Positions 37,428 through 46,139 of a DNA stretch of 64,000 nt are shown in pieces (positions within the stretch are counted from its first letter, which is position 1; each line of letters opens with the position of its first letter). The DNA comes from Novosphingobium sp. 28-62-57. GTDB lineage: Bacteria > Pseudomonadota > Alphaproteobacteria > Sphingomonadales > Sphingomonadaceae. The notes below the pieces were generated by a model, which worked only from the letters and a program-made list of their open reading frames with translations, was not told the DNA's origin and did no database searches. The stretch lies in NCBI GenBank assembly GCA_002256985.1, contig NCGO01000001.1:682001-746000 (forward strand). The letters are read 5' to 3'. The position numbers and the translations under genes are program-made.

Positions 37428-38930
37428 TCAGGCCGCGCAGTGGGCCGCGATGAATTGCTCATGGCTGGGCTGCTGCAAGGCAGCATGGTGCATGGCGGCG
37501 CGCAACTTGCCCAGCCATTCGCGCCCGTCGACCTTGCGGTAATCGGCCAGCGGATCGGTGCGCTGCGGCATGTTGCCCTGCCCGATATGCACCGCCAGCC
37601 ATGAGGGCGGCCCGAACAAGTCGGCATCGCGCTGCACCAACCGGCCATAGCGGCGGAAATGCTCGATCTTCGAACTCAAGGTATCGGGCACGTCCATGGC
37701 CGCGCAATAGCGCCACAACTCGGAATCGTCGCGGTCGGTCAGCTTGTAATGGAGGATCAGGAAATCGCGGATACGCTCGTATTCGCTCACCGCGATGCGG
37801 TTGTATTCCTCGATCACCAGCGGATCAAACGTGCGGTCCGGGAACAGCGCCAGCAGCTTGGAAATCCCGGCCTGGATCAGATGGATCGAGGTGGATTCCA
37901 GCGGCTCCATGAACCCGCTGGAAAGCCCCACAGCCACCACGTTCTTCTCCCAGAAGGTCTTGCGCCTGCCGGTCACGAAACGCAACGGGCGCGGATCGGC
38001 CAGAGCCTTGCCATCAAGCCGTGAAACCAGCTTGTCCGCCGCGTCCTGCTCGGACAGGAACTGGCTGCAAAACACGTAACCGTTGCCGGTGCGATGCTGC
38101 AGCGGAATGCGCCACTGCCACCCGGCCTCGCGCGCGGTTGACCGGGTATAGGGCGTCAGCGGCCCGACGTTTTCGCACGGCACTGCCACCGCGCGATCAC
38201 AGGGCAACCAGTGCGTCCAATCCTCGTAACCAGCCTTGAGCGCGCCTTCGATCAGCAGCCCGCGAAAGCCCGAACAATCCACAAAAAGTTCAGCCTCAAT
38301 CGCACGCCCGTCTTCCAGCGTGACGCCGGTGACAAACCCGGTCTGCCCATTCTGCTGCACGCTGGCGACTTTGCCCTCGATGCGGGTGACGCCCTTGGCT
38401 TCGGAATATTCGCGCAGGAACCGGGCGTAGAGCCCGGCATCGAAATGATAGGCATATTCGAACGTGGACAGCACGTTGCGCTGATCAGGCGAAGGGCGGC
38501 TGAAGCGGTTTTCCTTCGCCATCGCCCAGGCCATCGAATGATCGTCAAGCGGTGCGTTCTCACCCGCCTCGCGCGCTTTCAGCCAATAGTGATGCAGATT
38601 GACGATATCGAACGCGCGGCCATGCGGGCCGAACGGGTGGAAATAGCGGTTGCCCAGCGTTCCCCAGTCCACAAACTCGATTCCGAGCTTGAAGCTGCCC
38701 TTGGTCTTGCGTACAAATTCGCGCTCATCGATCTGCAGGGTTTCGTTGAAAGTGCGGATCGGCGGGATCGTGGCCTCGCCCACACCGACCGTCCCGATCT
38801 CATCGGATTCCACCAGAGTGATCTGGCAATTGTGCTGCAGAGCCTGCGCCAATGCTGCGGCTGTCATCCAGCCTGCCGTGCCTCCGCCGATAACGGCAAT
38901 GGAACGGATCATCAGGTCGGGATTGCTCAT
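37428..38930 (-). CDS. Flavin-dependent tryptophan-halogenase family protein
   Basis: A 500-residue cytosolic FAD enzyme. FAD motif GGGTAGW at 15-21, VGVGEATIP near 50-56, the catalytic lysine K81 in SFKLGIEF, and W271-x-W273-x-I-P (WQWRIP), the motif that separates halogenases from monooxygenases. [19 protein letters not shown] is the conserved C-terminal FAD/chloride segment. All active-site elements are intact, so it should make hypohalous acid and halogenate something. Family members beside TonB receptors are common in Caulobacterales, sphingomonads and xanthomonads, mostly without known substrates; some act on indoles in vitro. It has a ribosome site (GAGG) and is followed by the oxygenase two bases later. 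Confidence 0.93.
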   Translation of the reverse strand: MSNPDLMIRSIAVIGGGTAGWMTAAALAQALQHNCQITLVESDEIGTVGVGEATIPPIRTFNETLQIDEREFVRKTKGSFKLGIEFVDWGTLGNRYFHPFGPHGRAFDIVNLHHYWLKAREAGENAPLDDHSMAWAMAKENRFSRPSPDQRNVLSTFEYAYHFDAGLYARFLREYSEAKGVTRIEGKVASVQQNGQTGFVTGVTLEDGRAIEAELFVDCSGFRGLLIEGALKAGYEDWTHWLPCDRAVAVPCENVGPLTPYTRSTAREAGWQWRIPLQHRTGNGYVFCSQFLSEQDAADKLVSRLDGKALADPRPLRFVTGRRKTFWEKNVVAVGLSSGFMEPLESTSIHLIQAGISKLLALFPDRTFDPLVIEEYNRIAVSEYERIRDFLILHYKLTDRDDSELWRYCAAMDVPDTLSSKIEHFRRYGRLVQRDADLFGPPSWLAVHIGQGNMPQRTDPLADYRKVDGREWLGKLRAAMHHAALQQPSHEQFIAAHCAA

Positions 38931-39061
38931 GCCTCAAATGCCTCTCTCTAGGGTCCTAACCCTTACGTCCCCTCCATTAGCCTTTATCGCTCTTGCGGCG
39001 ATATTGGAACAGAGGGGCAAGGCGCACGCGCCTCACCCCTCCATCCAGCGACCCGAAGCGG

Positions 39062-39093
39062 CAGGGGGACTTCCGCAGCAGCGGCGCCCCCTG
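39062..39093. terminator. Hairpin after the TonB receptor gene
   Basis: Stem CAGGGGG / CCCCCTG with an 18-nt inner region, just past the receptor stop and before the halogenase. Without a T-run it is more likely a processing or attenuation point than a full stop, which fits lower expression of the downstream enzymes. Confidence 0.5.
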
Positions 39094-39099
39094 TCCTCA

Positions 39100-41601
39100 T
39101 CAGAAGTTGTAGCGGACCGATGCCGATACCGTGCGGCCCAGCGCTGGCGTGCCCGAGATCACGGTCGGCGTGACGCCTGCATTCACCACGTTGCCGTTGC
39201 CGCGCAGATCGAAGGTATCGAACACGTTGTAAACCTGCAGGCCCAGTTCCAGGTTCTGGATCGGATAGACGCGGATCGACGGGTTGAAGATCGCCTTGCC
39301 CGGATATTCGAACTGCGCATCGTCGATCGAGCTGGTCTGCCCGGTCATCGCCAGACCCAGCGTTGCAATCTCTCCGATGTCGTAGTTGGCCGATGCGGTG
39401 TAGATCAGGTCAGGCAGGTTGGGCGAACGGGTGAACGTGGTTGCCCCTGCACCCTGACGCTTGGCCTTCGAATAGGTGGCGTTGCCGGTGAAGCTGAAGC
39501 CACCGTTGCGATAGGTTGCGAAGAATTCCGCGCCGGTCGACTTGAACTTGGCATCGATCACGCAACCACCAGCGCCACCGGGGCAGCGCGTGGCCGAAAG
39601 TTCGAAGGTGGACTGCTTGAAGTTGCCCTTCAGCAGCGTCAGTTCCATCGTGAACCGACCACCGAGCAGATCGCCACGGCTCTTCACGCCCAGCTCATGC
39701 TGGGTCACGAAGTCGACCGAAGGCGTCACACCGTCGGCGGTGCAGCCGTTGCGGCCAATGTCGCCCGAGGTGCACAGCGCGCCATCATTGCGGATCTTGC
39801 CGCCCAGCGTCTGACGGTCGCTGTTGAAGCGGCCACCGCGCGATGTGCGGGCAAAGATTGTGATGTTCGGCGTGGCCTTGAACAGCGCACCCACCGTCCA
39901 CGACGTGTAGCTGCGGGTGTAATCAAGGTTTTCCCGCACACCGTTGGACGTGATCGTCGGGATGTTCACACCGTTGCTGTTCACGTTGAACGTGGCGCCA
40001 CCGCCGATGGCATAGCCGCTGGCATTGACCCGCTCAAAGCGGACCGAACCATCGACGCCGAACTGATCGTGATCGAAATCGAGCGACAGGTAGGGCGCGG
40101 TGTTGGCATAGGACAGGTCGTAATCGCGCGAGCAGCATTCGCCCCAGTTGTTGTTGTATCCGGACTGGCCTGCCTGCGTCAGCTTGTTGCCCGCATTGTC
40201 GAACAGGTCGAGCTGCGAGGGATTGTCGCCGTTCAGTTCGCGCAGCGACTTGTTGACGTTCCACTCCATCGCGATCTTCTGGTTCATGTAGAACAGACCG
40301 GCGCGGGTGGTCAGCTTGCCCGAGATCACATCGAACTTGCCCGCCACTGCCAGGTCATTGGCAAAGCTGCCGATATCGCGGATCTTGGTGCGCACGTTGA
40401 CGTTATCGTCAAGGTAGGTGTCGGTATAGAGCTGACCCGCCCGCGGACCGCTGGCATAACGGATTGCAGCAACGGTGCTGCCGTTGACAGTGGAGCCCAG
40501 CACGTTTGCCGTGCGCCCGACATTCAGGAACGGCGAGGTAAACGCACCGCTCATCGAGGTGTAGCGCAGGTTGTTGTCAACCGTGATGCCGCCATCGAAT
40601 TCATAGTGGAACTGGTTGCCGAACGACTGCGCCTTGGTGGTGATCCCGTCGTTGCGCACGCGCTCAAGGTTGCCCTCGCGGTTGTAGATCAGGAAGTCCT
40701 GATTGTAGATCGAGTAGTTCGAGCTGTCGCGGCCATCAAAGCCGGGGAACGGGCGAACGTCGGTGATCTTCCGGCCGTTGATCGTGGCGAGTGCGGGCGA
40801 ACCGGTGTAGTTCGGCTCCTGCGTATCGGCCACCTTGAACAGCATGCGGAAATAGCCGCGGCCGTCGTTGAATTCCTTGGTCAGGCTGCCCTTGACCTGG
40901 AAGGAATCGGACAGCGTGTAATCCGCCTTCAGCGGGCCACGGCCGTTCTTCACATAACCGCCAACGTGGAAATACAGAGTGTCGTTGATCGGGCCGCCAT
41001 AACGGAAATCGGCGCGCGTTTCGTCATAGCCGATGCCGCGGTTGACGGCGATGAAGCCGCCTTCCTGCTTGCCGGTGTGGCTGATGTAGTTGATGACTGC
41101 GCCCGGTGCCTGCGAGGCAAAAGTGCCGGCCGAACCGCCGCGCACGCCTTCGACATTGGCAACCGATGCGTCAAAACGGGTCCAGTAGTCGTTGTTGCCG
41201 AACTGGATATCGCCAAACAGCACGGTCGGCAGGCCGTCTTCTTGGATCTGCACGAAGGGCGAGCCGCCCGTGGCCACCGGAAGACCGCGCACGGCGATGT
41301 TCGAGTTACCACCCGGCCCGGCAGTGCCTGCCACCTGAATGCCCGGAATGGCGCGGAAGATTTCGGCTTCCGATGTCGGGCGCAGGGCCGAGATCGTGTC
41401 GGCCGAAATCGAGCTGACTGATACAGCGCTGTTCAGCTGGGTCTTGTCGCGGCCCGATGCCGTCACGACGATGGCGTCAAGGCCGACCGCTTCGGGCGCA
41501 GCTTCAGCTTGGGCTGCATCTTGCGCGAACGCAGGCGTGGCCACCATTGCTGCGGAGAGCGCAACGAACGAGGCACAGCCATGGAATGAAAACCGCTTCA
41601 T
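39100..41601 (-). CDS. TonB-dependent receptor for oligosaccharide uptake
   Basis: Outer-membrane 22-strand barrel receptor of 833 residues. Signal peptide ends at AFA-QD. A TonB box-like LDAIVVTASGR lies at about residues 41-51, then the plug domain (TSEAEIFRAIPGIQVAG, SNIAVRGLP) and the barrel ending in an aromatic C-terminus (VRYNF). The ATG at 41601 has an ideal GGGAGGA site; the longer upstream frame runs through the promoter. The sugar substrate is inferred from the neighbours (GH32, GH68, GH36, fructokinase, LacI): sucrose, raffinose-type sugars or fructo-oligosaccharides. Two LacI-type operators lie 68 and 90 nt before the start. Confidence 0.93.
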   Translation of the reverse strand: MKRFSFHGCASFVALSAAMVATPAFAQDAAQAEAAPEAVGLDAIVVTASGRDKTQLNSAVSVSSISADTISALRPTSEAEIFRAIPGIQVAGTAGPGGNSNIAVRGLPVATGGSPFVQIQEDGLPTVLFGDIQFGNNDYWTRFDASVANVEGVRGGSAGTFASQAPGAVINYISHTGKQEGGFIAVNRGIGYDETRADFRYGGPINDTLYFHVGGYVKNGRGPLKADYTLSDSFQVKGSLTKEFNDGRGYFRMLFKVADTQEPNYTGSPALATINGRKITDVRPFPGFDGRDSSNYSIYNQDFLIYNREGNLERVRNDGITTKAQSFGNQFHYEFDGGITVDNNLRYTSMSGAFTSPFLNVGRTANVLGSTVNGSTVAAIRYASGPRAGQLYTDTYLDDNVNVRTKIRDIGSFANDLAVAGKFDVISGKLTTRAGLFYMNQKIAMEWNVNKSLRELNGDNPSQLDLFDNAGNKLTQAGQSGYNNNWGECCSRDYDLSYANTAPYLSLDFDHDQFGVDGSVRFERVNASGYAIGGGATFNVNSNGVNIPTITSNGVRENLDYTRSYTSWTVGALFKATPNITIFARTSRGGRFNSDRQTLGGKIRNDGALCTSGDIGRNGCTADGVTPSVDFVTQHELGVKSRGDLLGGRFTMELTLLKGNFKQSTFELSATRCPGGAGGCVIDAKFKSTGAEFFATYRNGGFSFTGNATYSKAKRQGAGATTFTRSPNLPDLIYTASANYDIGEIATLGLAMTGQTSSIDDAQFEYPGKAIFNPSIRVYPIQNLELGLQVYNVFDTFDLRGNGNVVNAGVTPTVISGTPALGRTVSASVRYNF

Positions 41602-41668
41602 AAATCCTCCCACCAAAAAGCTCCTGCATCGCTTGCAGGAATCAATCCTCATCTCGCTAATACCTGAT

Positions 41669-41680
41669 ACAATCGTTTGC
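41669..41680. promoter_or_regulatory. Putative LacI operator, receptor-proximal
   Basis: ACAATCGTTTGC matches the neighbouring perfect palindrome in 10 of 12 positions and lies 68 nt upstream of the receptor start. The spacing from the second site is 22 nt centre to centre, two helical turns. Confidence 0.55.
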
Positions 41681-41690
41681 AACAGAAATA

Positions 41691-41702
41691 GCAATCGATT
41701 GC
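41691..41702. promoter_or_regulatory. Putative LacI operator, perfect palindrome
   Basis: GCAATCGATTGC is a perfect 12-bp palindrome with the central CG typical of LacI-family operators. It lies between the receptor gene and lacI-type regulator and could control both directions. Confidence 0.65.
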
Positions 41703-41865
41703 AATGACCCGTCTCACCGTGGCAATGTTGCAACATGGCAGGTGCAGCAAAAAACAAGGATAGGGCCATGGCGGTTGACACAGATGCAGAATGCGCCACA
41801 TCAAACCGGACCGAAATGGCGCGCATTGGCGCAGCCGCAATCGCGCGCGGGACATTTGACAGCAC

Positions 41866-42885
41866 ATGGAAAACGGCGTGAAACCGGCCAAGATCAAGAA
41901 TATCGCCGAGCTGGCGCGCCTTGCGGGCGTCTCGGCTGGCACGGTGTCGCGCGCGCTGGCAGACATGTCGCTGGTCAACAAGGAAACGCGCGAACGCATT
42001 CAGGCTCTCGCCCGCGAACATGGCTTTCGCCCAAACCAGATGGCCCGCCGCCTGCGCACGCAACGTACCGGTGTGATCGGAGTCGTCATCCCGCTGGGCC
42101 ACGAACGCCGCCAACATATCTCGGACCCATTCTTCATGACGCTGTTCGGCTACCTTGCCGATGAGTTGACCGAAAGTGGCCATGATCTGATGCTGTCACG
42201 CGTGATCCCTGGCGATGACGAATGGTTGGATCGCATTGTCGATTCCGGCATGCTCGATGGCGCGCTGGTAATCGGCCAATCCGATCAGAGCGCGGTGATT
42301 GAACGTGTGGCCCAGTATTACAAGCCCCTCGTAATCTGGGGCAGCCACCGCGAAGGCCAGGTGCAGTGCACGGTTGGGGTCGACAATGCTGCAGGCGGGC
42401 GGCTTGCGGCCCAGCGCCTGCTAGACCGTGGCGCACGGCGGCTCGCCTTCTTTGGCGATACCAATGGCCCCGAAATTGCCGACCGGCTGGCGGGCGCGCA
42501 GCAGGCTGTGGCTGCAATGCCCGGTGCCACGCTTCATGACTTTCCCACGCATTTGGCCAGCGATGAAATGGCCACACAGATCAGTGCCAATCTTGACGAT
42601 ATCGGCGATAGCGTCGACGGCATTGTGTGCGCCTCTGACATTATCGCGATGACCACGATCCGCCTGCTCCACGAGCGCGGCATTTCCGTGCCGGATCGTG
42701 TTGCCGTCACCGGCTTTGACGATCTTCCGCTGTCCCAGCGCATGGTCCCCCAGCTTACCACTGTGCGGCAGGACATCGCCGCCGGAGCCCGCGCGATGGC
42801 CGAAGCCCTGCGCCTGCGGCTTGCCGGAAAGGACGCGCCATCCACGGTGATGACGCCCGAACTGATCATCCGCGAAAGCGCCTGA
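41866..42885 (+). CDS. LacI-family transcriptional regulator of the sugar locus
   Basis: A 339-residue repressor. The N-terminal helix-turn-helix (NIAELARLAGVSAGTVSRALADMSLV, residues 12-37) and hinge (PNQMARRLRTQRTGVIGVV) are followed by a periplasmic-binding-type effector domain (GVDNAAGGRLAAQRLLDRG, TGFDDLPLSQRMVPQLTTV). Divergent from the TonB receptor across 264 nt that hold two operator-like palindromes, and convergent with the GH68 gene (3 nt apart). The likely effector is a sugar from sucrose or raffinose breakdown. Probable targets are the receptor-halogenase and transporter operons. Confidence 0.93.
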   Translation: MENGVKPAKIKNIAELARLAGVSAGTVSRALADMSLVNKETRERIQALAREHGFRPNQMARRLRTQRTGVIGVVIPLGHERRQHISDPFFMTLFGYLADELTESGHDLMLSRVIPGDDEWLDRIVDSGMLDGALVIGQSDQSAVIERVAQYYKPLVIWGSHREGQVQCTVGVDNAAGGRLAAQRLLDRGARRLAFFGDTNGPEIADRLAGAQQAVAAMPGATLHDFPTHLASDEMATQISANLDDIGDSVDGIVCASDIIAMTTIRLLHERGISVPDRVAVTGFDDLPLSQRMVPQLTTVRQDIAAGARAMAEALRLRLAGKDAPSTVMTPELIIRESA

Positions 42886-42888
42886 CGC

Positions 42889-44022
42889 TCAGCGAAGGAT
42901 TACCCGGTCCCCATCAAACGCCAGCGAGAATCGCGGCGCAGGCGTTCCGCCAAAATTGCTGCGCAGCAATTCGGGATGATTGGCCAAGCTGCGGCCCTGC
43001 ATTCCCCAGTAGTCGACAAAGCTCCACACTTCACCTTCGCCGGTAACCCACCAGCTGTAGGACTGCTTCGGTTCGCCATCAGGGTTGGCAGCAACCAGTC
43101 CGCCTGCGTTCAAAAGCCGCCATGGCCCGTTCAGATCATCGGCTACCGCGCCATAGAGCCCGTTCGGCCCCGCCACGGCATCGGGCGCAAAGGTGTGTGT
43201 CTGGGTTGACCAGAACAGGTAATACCGCCCATCGCGCATGATCACATGGGGCCGTTCAAGCTCATTGTTGGTACCCACCGCCTCGATCAGCGGATCGCCC
43301 AGCACCCATTCGCCAGCCTCAAACGTGGCAATACCGATATTGCCGTTGAAGGCATGGTCCGACCAAGCGGCGCTCCCGGTAAACAGCAGGTGCGCCTTGC
43401 CCGTTGCGGGATCGCGCAGCCAGGCTGGATCGCGGAAACCCTTGATCAGCCCCGGCGCGCCTTGGTCCTGCCGGTCGAGCACATAGCGCACGCCATCGGC
43501 GGCAAAAATCTCGCGCGGGATATCCCACCTGCCCGGACCATCGGCAGTCAGCGATCCGGCGCTGACGAAAATGCGCTGCTCGCAGGTTTGGGCAACTTCG
43601 CCCCGCCGACCGGCAACGGTGAAGAAATGCTGCACCGTTTGGCCATCATCCATCAGCACGCAGCAGCCCGCCCATTCGCGGCTGCCGGGGGTCAAGCCAT
43701 CGGCAAAGGCATTGCCATGATCGCGCCAACCATCCTCACCAACCGAGAGCAAGCGAATGCGCGCATGGCCATGGCGCTCGACCGGATCGGCAAAGACCGG
43801 CGCGGACAGGAAGAACCACCAGTTGCGCCCGGCGTGCTCCACCGTGCGGCCATCCTCGTGCGCCAGCGGCCAGCAATCCCACAGGTCCAGATCATCAAAC
43901 AGGCGAACGACATCGTCCTTCCCGATCAGCGGGATGCGCGGGGGATTGCCATATCCGGTCGGCGCCCAACGGCTCGCGCCAAACGGAGCAATCGATTGAA
44001 GAGGTGAGGAAACAGAGGCCAT
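42889..44022 (-). CDS. GH68 family enzyme (levansucrase / beta-fructofuranosidase), no signal peptide
   Basis: Acts on sucrose, either hydrolysing it or transferring fructosyl units. The 377-residue protein has the GH68 triad: nucleophile D49 in LWDCWPL, D198 in GFRDPAW (RDP motif), and acid/base E256 in ELERPHV, followed by YYLFWSTQTHTFAP. No N-terminal signal peptide is visible, so with a sucrose-type importer in the same operon it most likely works inside the cell as a sucrase. Zymomonas shows that signal-less GH68 can still be exported. The ATG at 44022 has GGAAAG upstream; it follows GH36 by 23 nt. Confidence 0.9.
   Translation of the reverse strand: MASVSSPLQSIAPFGASRWAPTGYGNPPRIPLIGKDDVVRLFDDLDLWDCWPLAHEDGRTVEHAGRNWWFFLSAPVFADPVERHGHARIRLLSVGEDGWRDHGNAFADGLTPGSREWAGCCVLMDDGQTVQHFFTVAGRRGEVAQTCEQRIFVSAGSLTADGPGRWDIPREIFAADGVRYVLDRQDQGAPGLIKGFRDPAWLRDPATGKAHLLFTGSAAWSDHAFNGNIGIATFEAGEWVLGDPLIEAVGTNNELERPHVIMRDGRYYLFWSTQTHTFAPDAVAGPNGLYGAVADDLNGPWRLLNAGGLVAANPDGEPKQSYSWWVTGEGEVWSFVDYWGMQGRSLANHPELLRSNFGGTPAPRFSLAFDGDRVILR
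43988..43999. promoter_or_regulatory. Near-perfect LacI operator inside the GH68 5' end
   Basis: GCAATCGATTGA matches the palindrome in 11 of 12 bases, 23-34 nt inside the GH68 coding start (codons for Ser-Ile-Ala). It may be an intragenic roadblock operator or coincidence. Confidence 0.35.
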
Positions 44023-44045
44023 TGCAGACTTTCCATAAACAGAAA

Positions 44046-46139
44046 TCAAGCGCGCTTGCGCAAATGAAACAGGATCACGGTTTCGGCCTTGCCCGGCGGC
44101 AGAGGCAGACCGCTGGTGCTAAGCCAATCGGCAGCGAAGGTTTGCGGCGCTGTGGTCATTGCATCGAACAGGGGTGCCGAATGCGCTGCGTGGCCGCCTT
44201 CACCGCCAGCAATCCGCAGCATCTGCACGTCCCATGCGCCTTCCTGCCCGATGAACGGCAGCGGCAACGGTTGCGGGCGGCGGTCCTGCGGCGGCTCGGC
44301 CCGGATCACGAAGAGCAACAGTTCGTCCCCACGGCCTTGCGCCTGCCAGACCAAACCGTCTGCCCCCTCGCCCTGCCAGACCCGCCCCTGATGCAGCAGG
44401 TCGCGCCACTGCTTGTGGAAGGCGATCCAATCCGAAAGCTCGGCCCGTTCCGCGTCAGACAGCGTGCGCGGGTCCATCTCCACGCCCAGATGGCCGGGCA
44501 TGGCCATGGCAGCACGAAAGCCCAGACCATGCCGCCGCCCGGTCGCGTGGGCCGGGCTTGCCGCAATGTGCGATCCCATCACCTCAGGCGGCAGGAACGA
44601 CAGGAACCCGCGCTGGATGCCGATGCGGCTGACCGCGTCGATATTGTCGCTGGTCCAATAGCGGTGGCAGAAATCGGCCATCCCGGCATCGTTGCGCCCA
44701 CCACCGCCCGCACAAGCCTCGACCTCGACCGCCGGATGCGCAGCCCGCACCCGCGCCAGCAGATCATAAGTGCCGCGCACTTGGGCTGCACCGCCAGCGG
44801 GAGCCAGATCACGGTTATGATCCCATTTGAGGTACGTAATCGGTAGCTCGCGCAACAGCACATCAAGGCAGCCGAACAGATAATCCCGCACATCAGCGCG
44901 CCGCATATCGAGCACAAGCTGGTTGCGCGATGGTGGCCGTTCACGCCCATCAAGCGCCAGTGCCCAATCGGGATGCGCGCGATAGAGGTCGCTGTCGGGA
45001 TTGATCATTTCCGGCTCGACCCACAGGCCGAACTCCATACCCAGCGCATTCACGCGCTCTGCCAGCGGCCCAAGCCCGCGCGGGTACTTGACCGGATCGG
45101 TGGTCCAATCCCCCAGCCCCGCCGTATCGTCGTTGCGCCCACGGAACCAGCCATCATCAAGGATAAAGCGCTCCACCCCAACCGCAGCAGCAGCCTCGGC
45201 CAGAGCCACAATGCGCTCCTCGTCATGGTCGAAGTAGCAGGCCTCCCACGAATTGAGATGCACCGGACGCGGGCGCATTGCACCACCCGGCCAGCGCAAG
45301 CGCGCCCGCACCGCATCGTGGAACGCCGCCGCCGCGCCATTGCGCCCGGCTGTCGATATCGCAAGGATTGCATCGGGTGCGGCCCAGCTTTCGCCCGGAG
45401 CAAGGCGCAATTCACCCGGCTGCAGCAAGGCCCCGGCGCTTAGCGTCCAGAAGCCTTCGTCATCACGCTCCACCGCAATGCGGCTATCGCCAGACCATGC
45501 CAGTTGCAGCGCGCGCACCACGCCTGCATCGAAAGTCGCCCCTTGGTCCAGCAGATACAGACCGCCCGGCCCGCCATGGCCCGAAAGCCCACGCCGCCCT
45601 TCGCGCAGCCACTGCTGCTGCGGCATCGGCTCACGGCATTCGACCAGTTCGGCATTGTGCCGCCCGCGCCATGACACGATTTCATGCGCACTGGCCGGGA
45701 TCGGCACCAAGGCGCTGGCGAGCCAATCGACATCAAAGCTTTCCGCTCCGATATTGCGCAGGCTGGCCCCGCACACAAAGGCACCGCCGACTGTGGCAAA
45801 CGTCAGTTGAAGCTCTACGCCGGCCAACGCATCACGCAGCGTGAAGCGGACGGCCCCTTCGCTTTCCGCCGCCTCCGCATGGCTGAACTGCACCGCCAAC
45901 GCCGACCCATCGGCCTTGCGCAGGCGCAGCATTTCAGGCCCGAACCAACCCAACCCACCAACCGGAGCAACGTCCAGCGGAACGTCTGCATCCATCGAAT
46001 AGGACGCAGCCGTGCGCTGATCGGCCAAAGGCCGCAGCGCTTTGGCGGACACACGCGGACCGCAGTGCCGCCAAAGTGGCGCGGCATCGGGGCGCGGCTC
46101 CCACACCAGCGATGCATCCTTGGCATGGAGGGCAATCAT
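44046..46139 (-). CDS. GH36 alpha-galactosidase, cytosolic
   Basis: Splits alpha-1,6-galactosides such as melibiose and raffinose. The 697-residue protein has the GH36 layout: N-terminal beta-sandwich, barrel with LNSWEACYFDHDEERI and LDDGWFRGRNDD, nucleophile D440 in YLKWDHNRD, and acid/base D498 in YWTSDNID. Arg/Gly-rich ACAGGGGRNDAGM lies between them. It has no signal peptide. The start overlaps the transporter stop (ATGA), so uptake and cleavage are coupled; GH68 follows 23 nt later. Removing galactose from raffinose would leave sucrose for GH68. Confidence 0.94.
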   Translation of the reverse strand: MIALHAKDASLVWEPRPDAAPLWRHCGPRVSAKALRPLADQRTAASYSMDADVPLDVAPVGGLGWFGPEMLRLRKADGSALAVQFSHAEAAESEGAVRFTLRDALAGVELQLTFATVGGAFVCGASLRNIGAESFDVDWLASALVPIPASAHEIVSWRGRHNAELVECREPMPQQQWLREGRRGLSGHGGPGGLYLLDQGATFDAGVVRALQLAWSGDSRIAVERDDEGFWTLSAGALLQPGELRLAPGESWAAPDAILAISTAGRNGAAAAFHDAVRARLRWPGGAMRPRPVHLNSWEACYFDHDEERIVALAEAAAAVGVERFILDDGWFRGRNDDTAGLGDWTTDPVKYPRGLGPLAERVNALGMEFGLWVEPEMINPDSDLYRAHPDWALALDGRERPPSRNQLVLDMRRADVRDYLFGCLDVLLRELPITYLKWDHNRDLAPAGGAAQVRGTYDLLARVRAAHPAVEVEACAGGGGRNDAGMADFCHRYWTSDNIDAVSRIGIQRGFLSFLPPEVMGSHIAASPAHATGRRHGLGFRAAMAMPGHLGVEMDPRTLSDAERAELSDWIAFHKQWRDLLHQGRVWQGEGADGLVWQAQGRGDELLLFVIRAEPPQDRRPQPLPLPFIGQEGAWDVQMLRIAGGEGGHAAHSAPLFDAMTTAPQTFAADWLSTSGLPLPPGKAETVILFHLRKRA

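Noticed and set aside
38650-41421. 923-codon open frame antisense to the TonB receptor and halogenase
   Set aside because: Crosses two well-supported genes and the gap between them; low-complexity Arg/Val/Ala translation.
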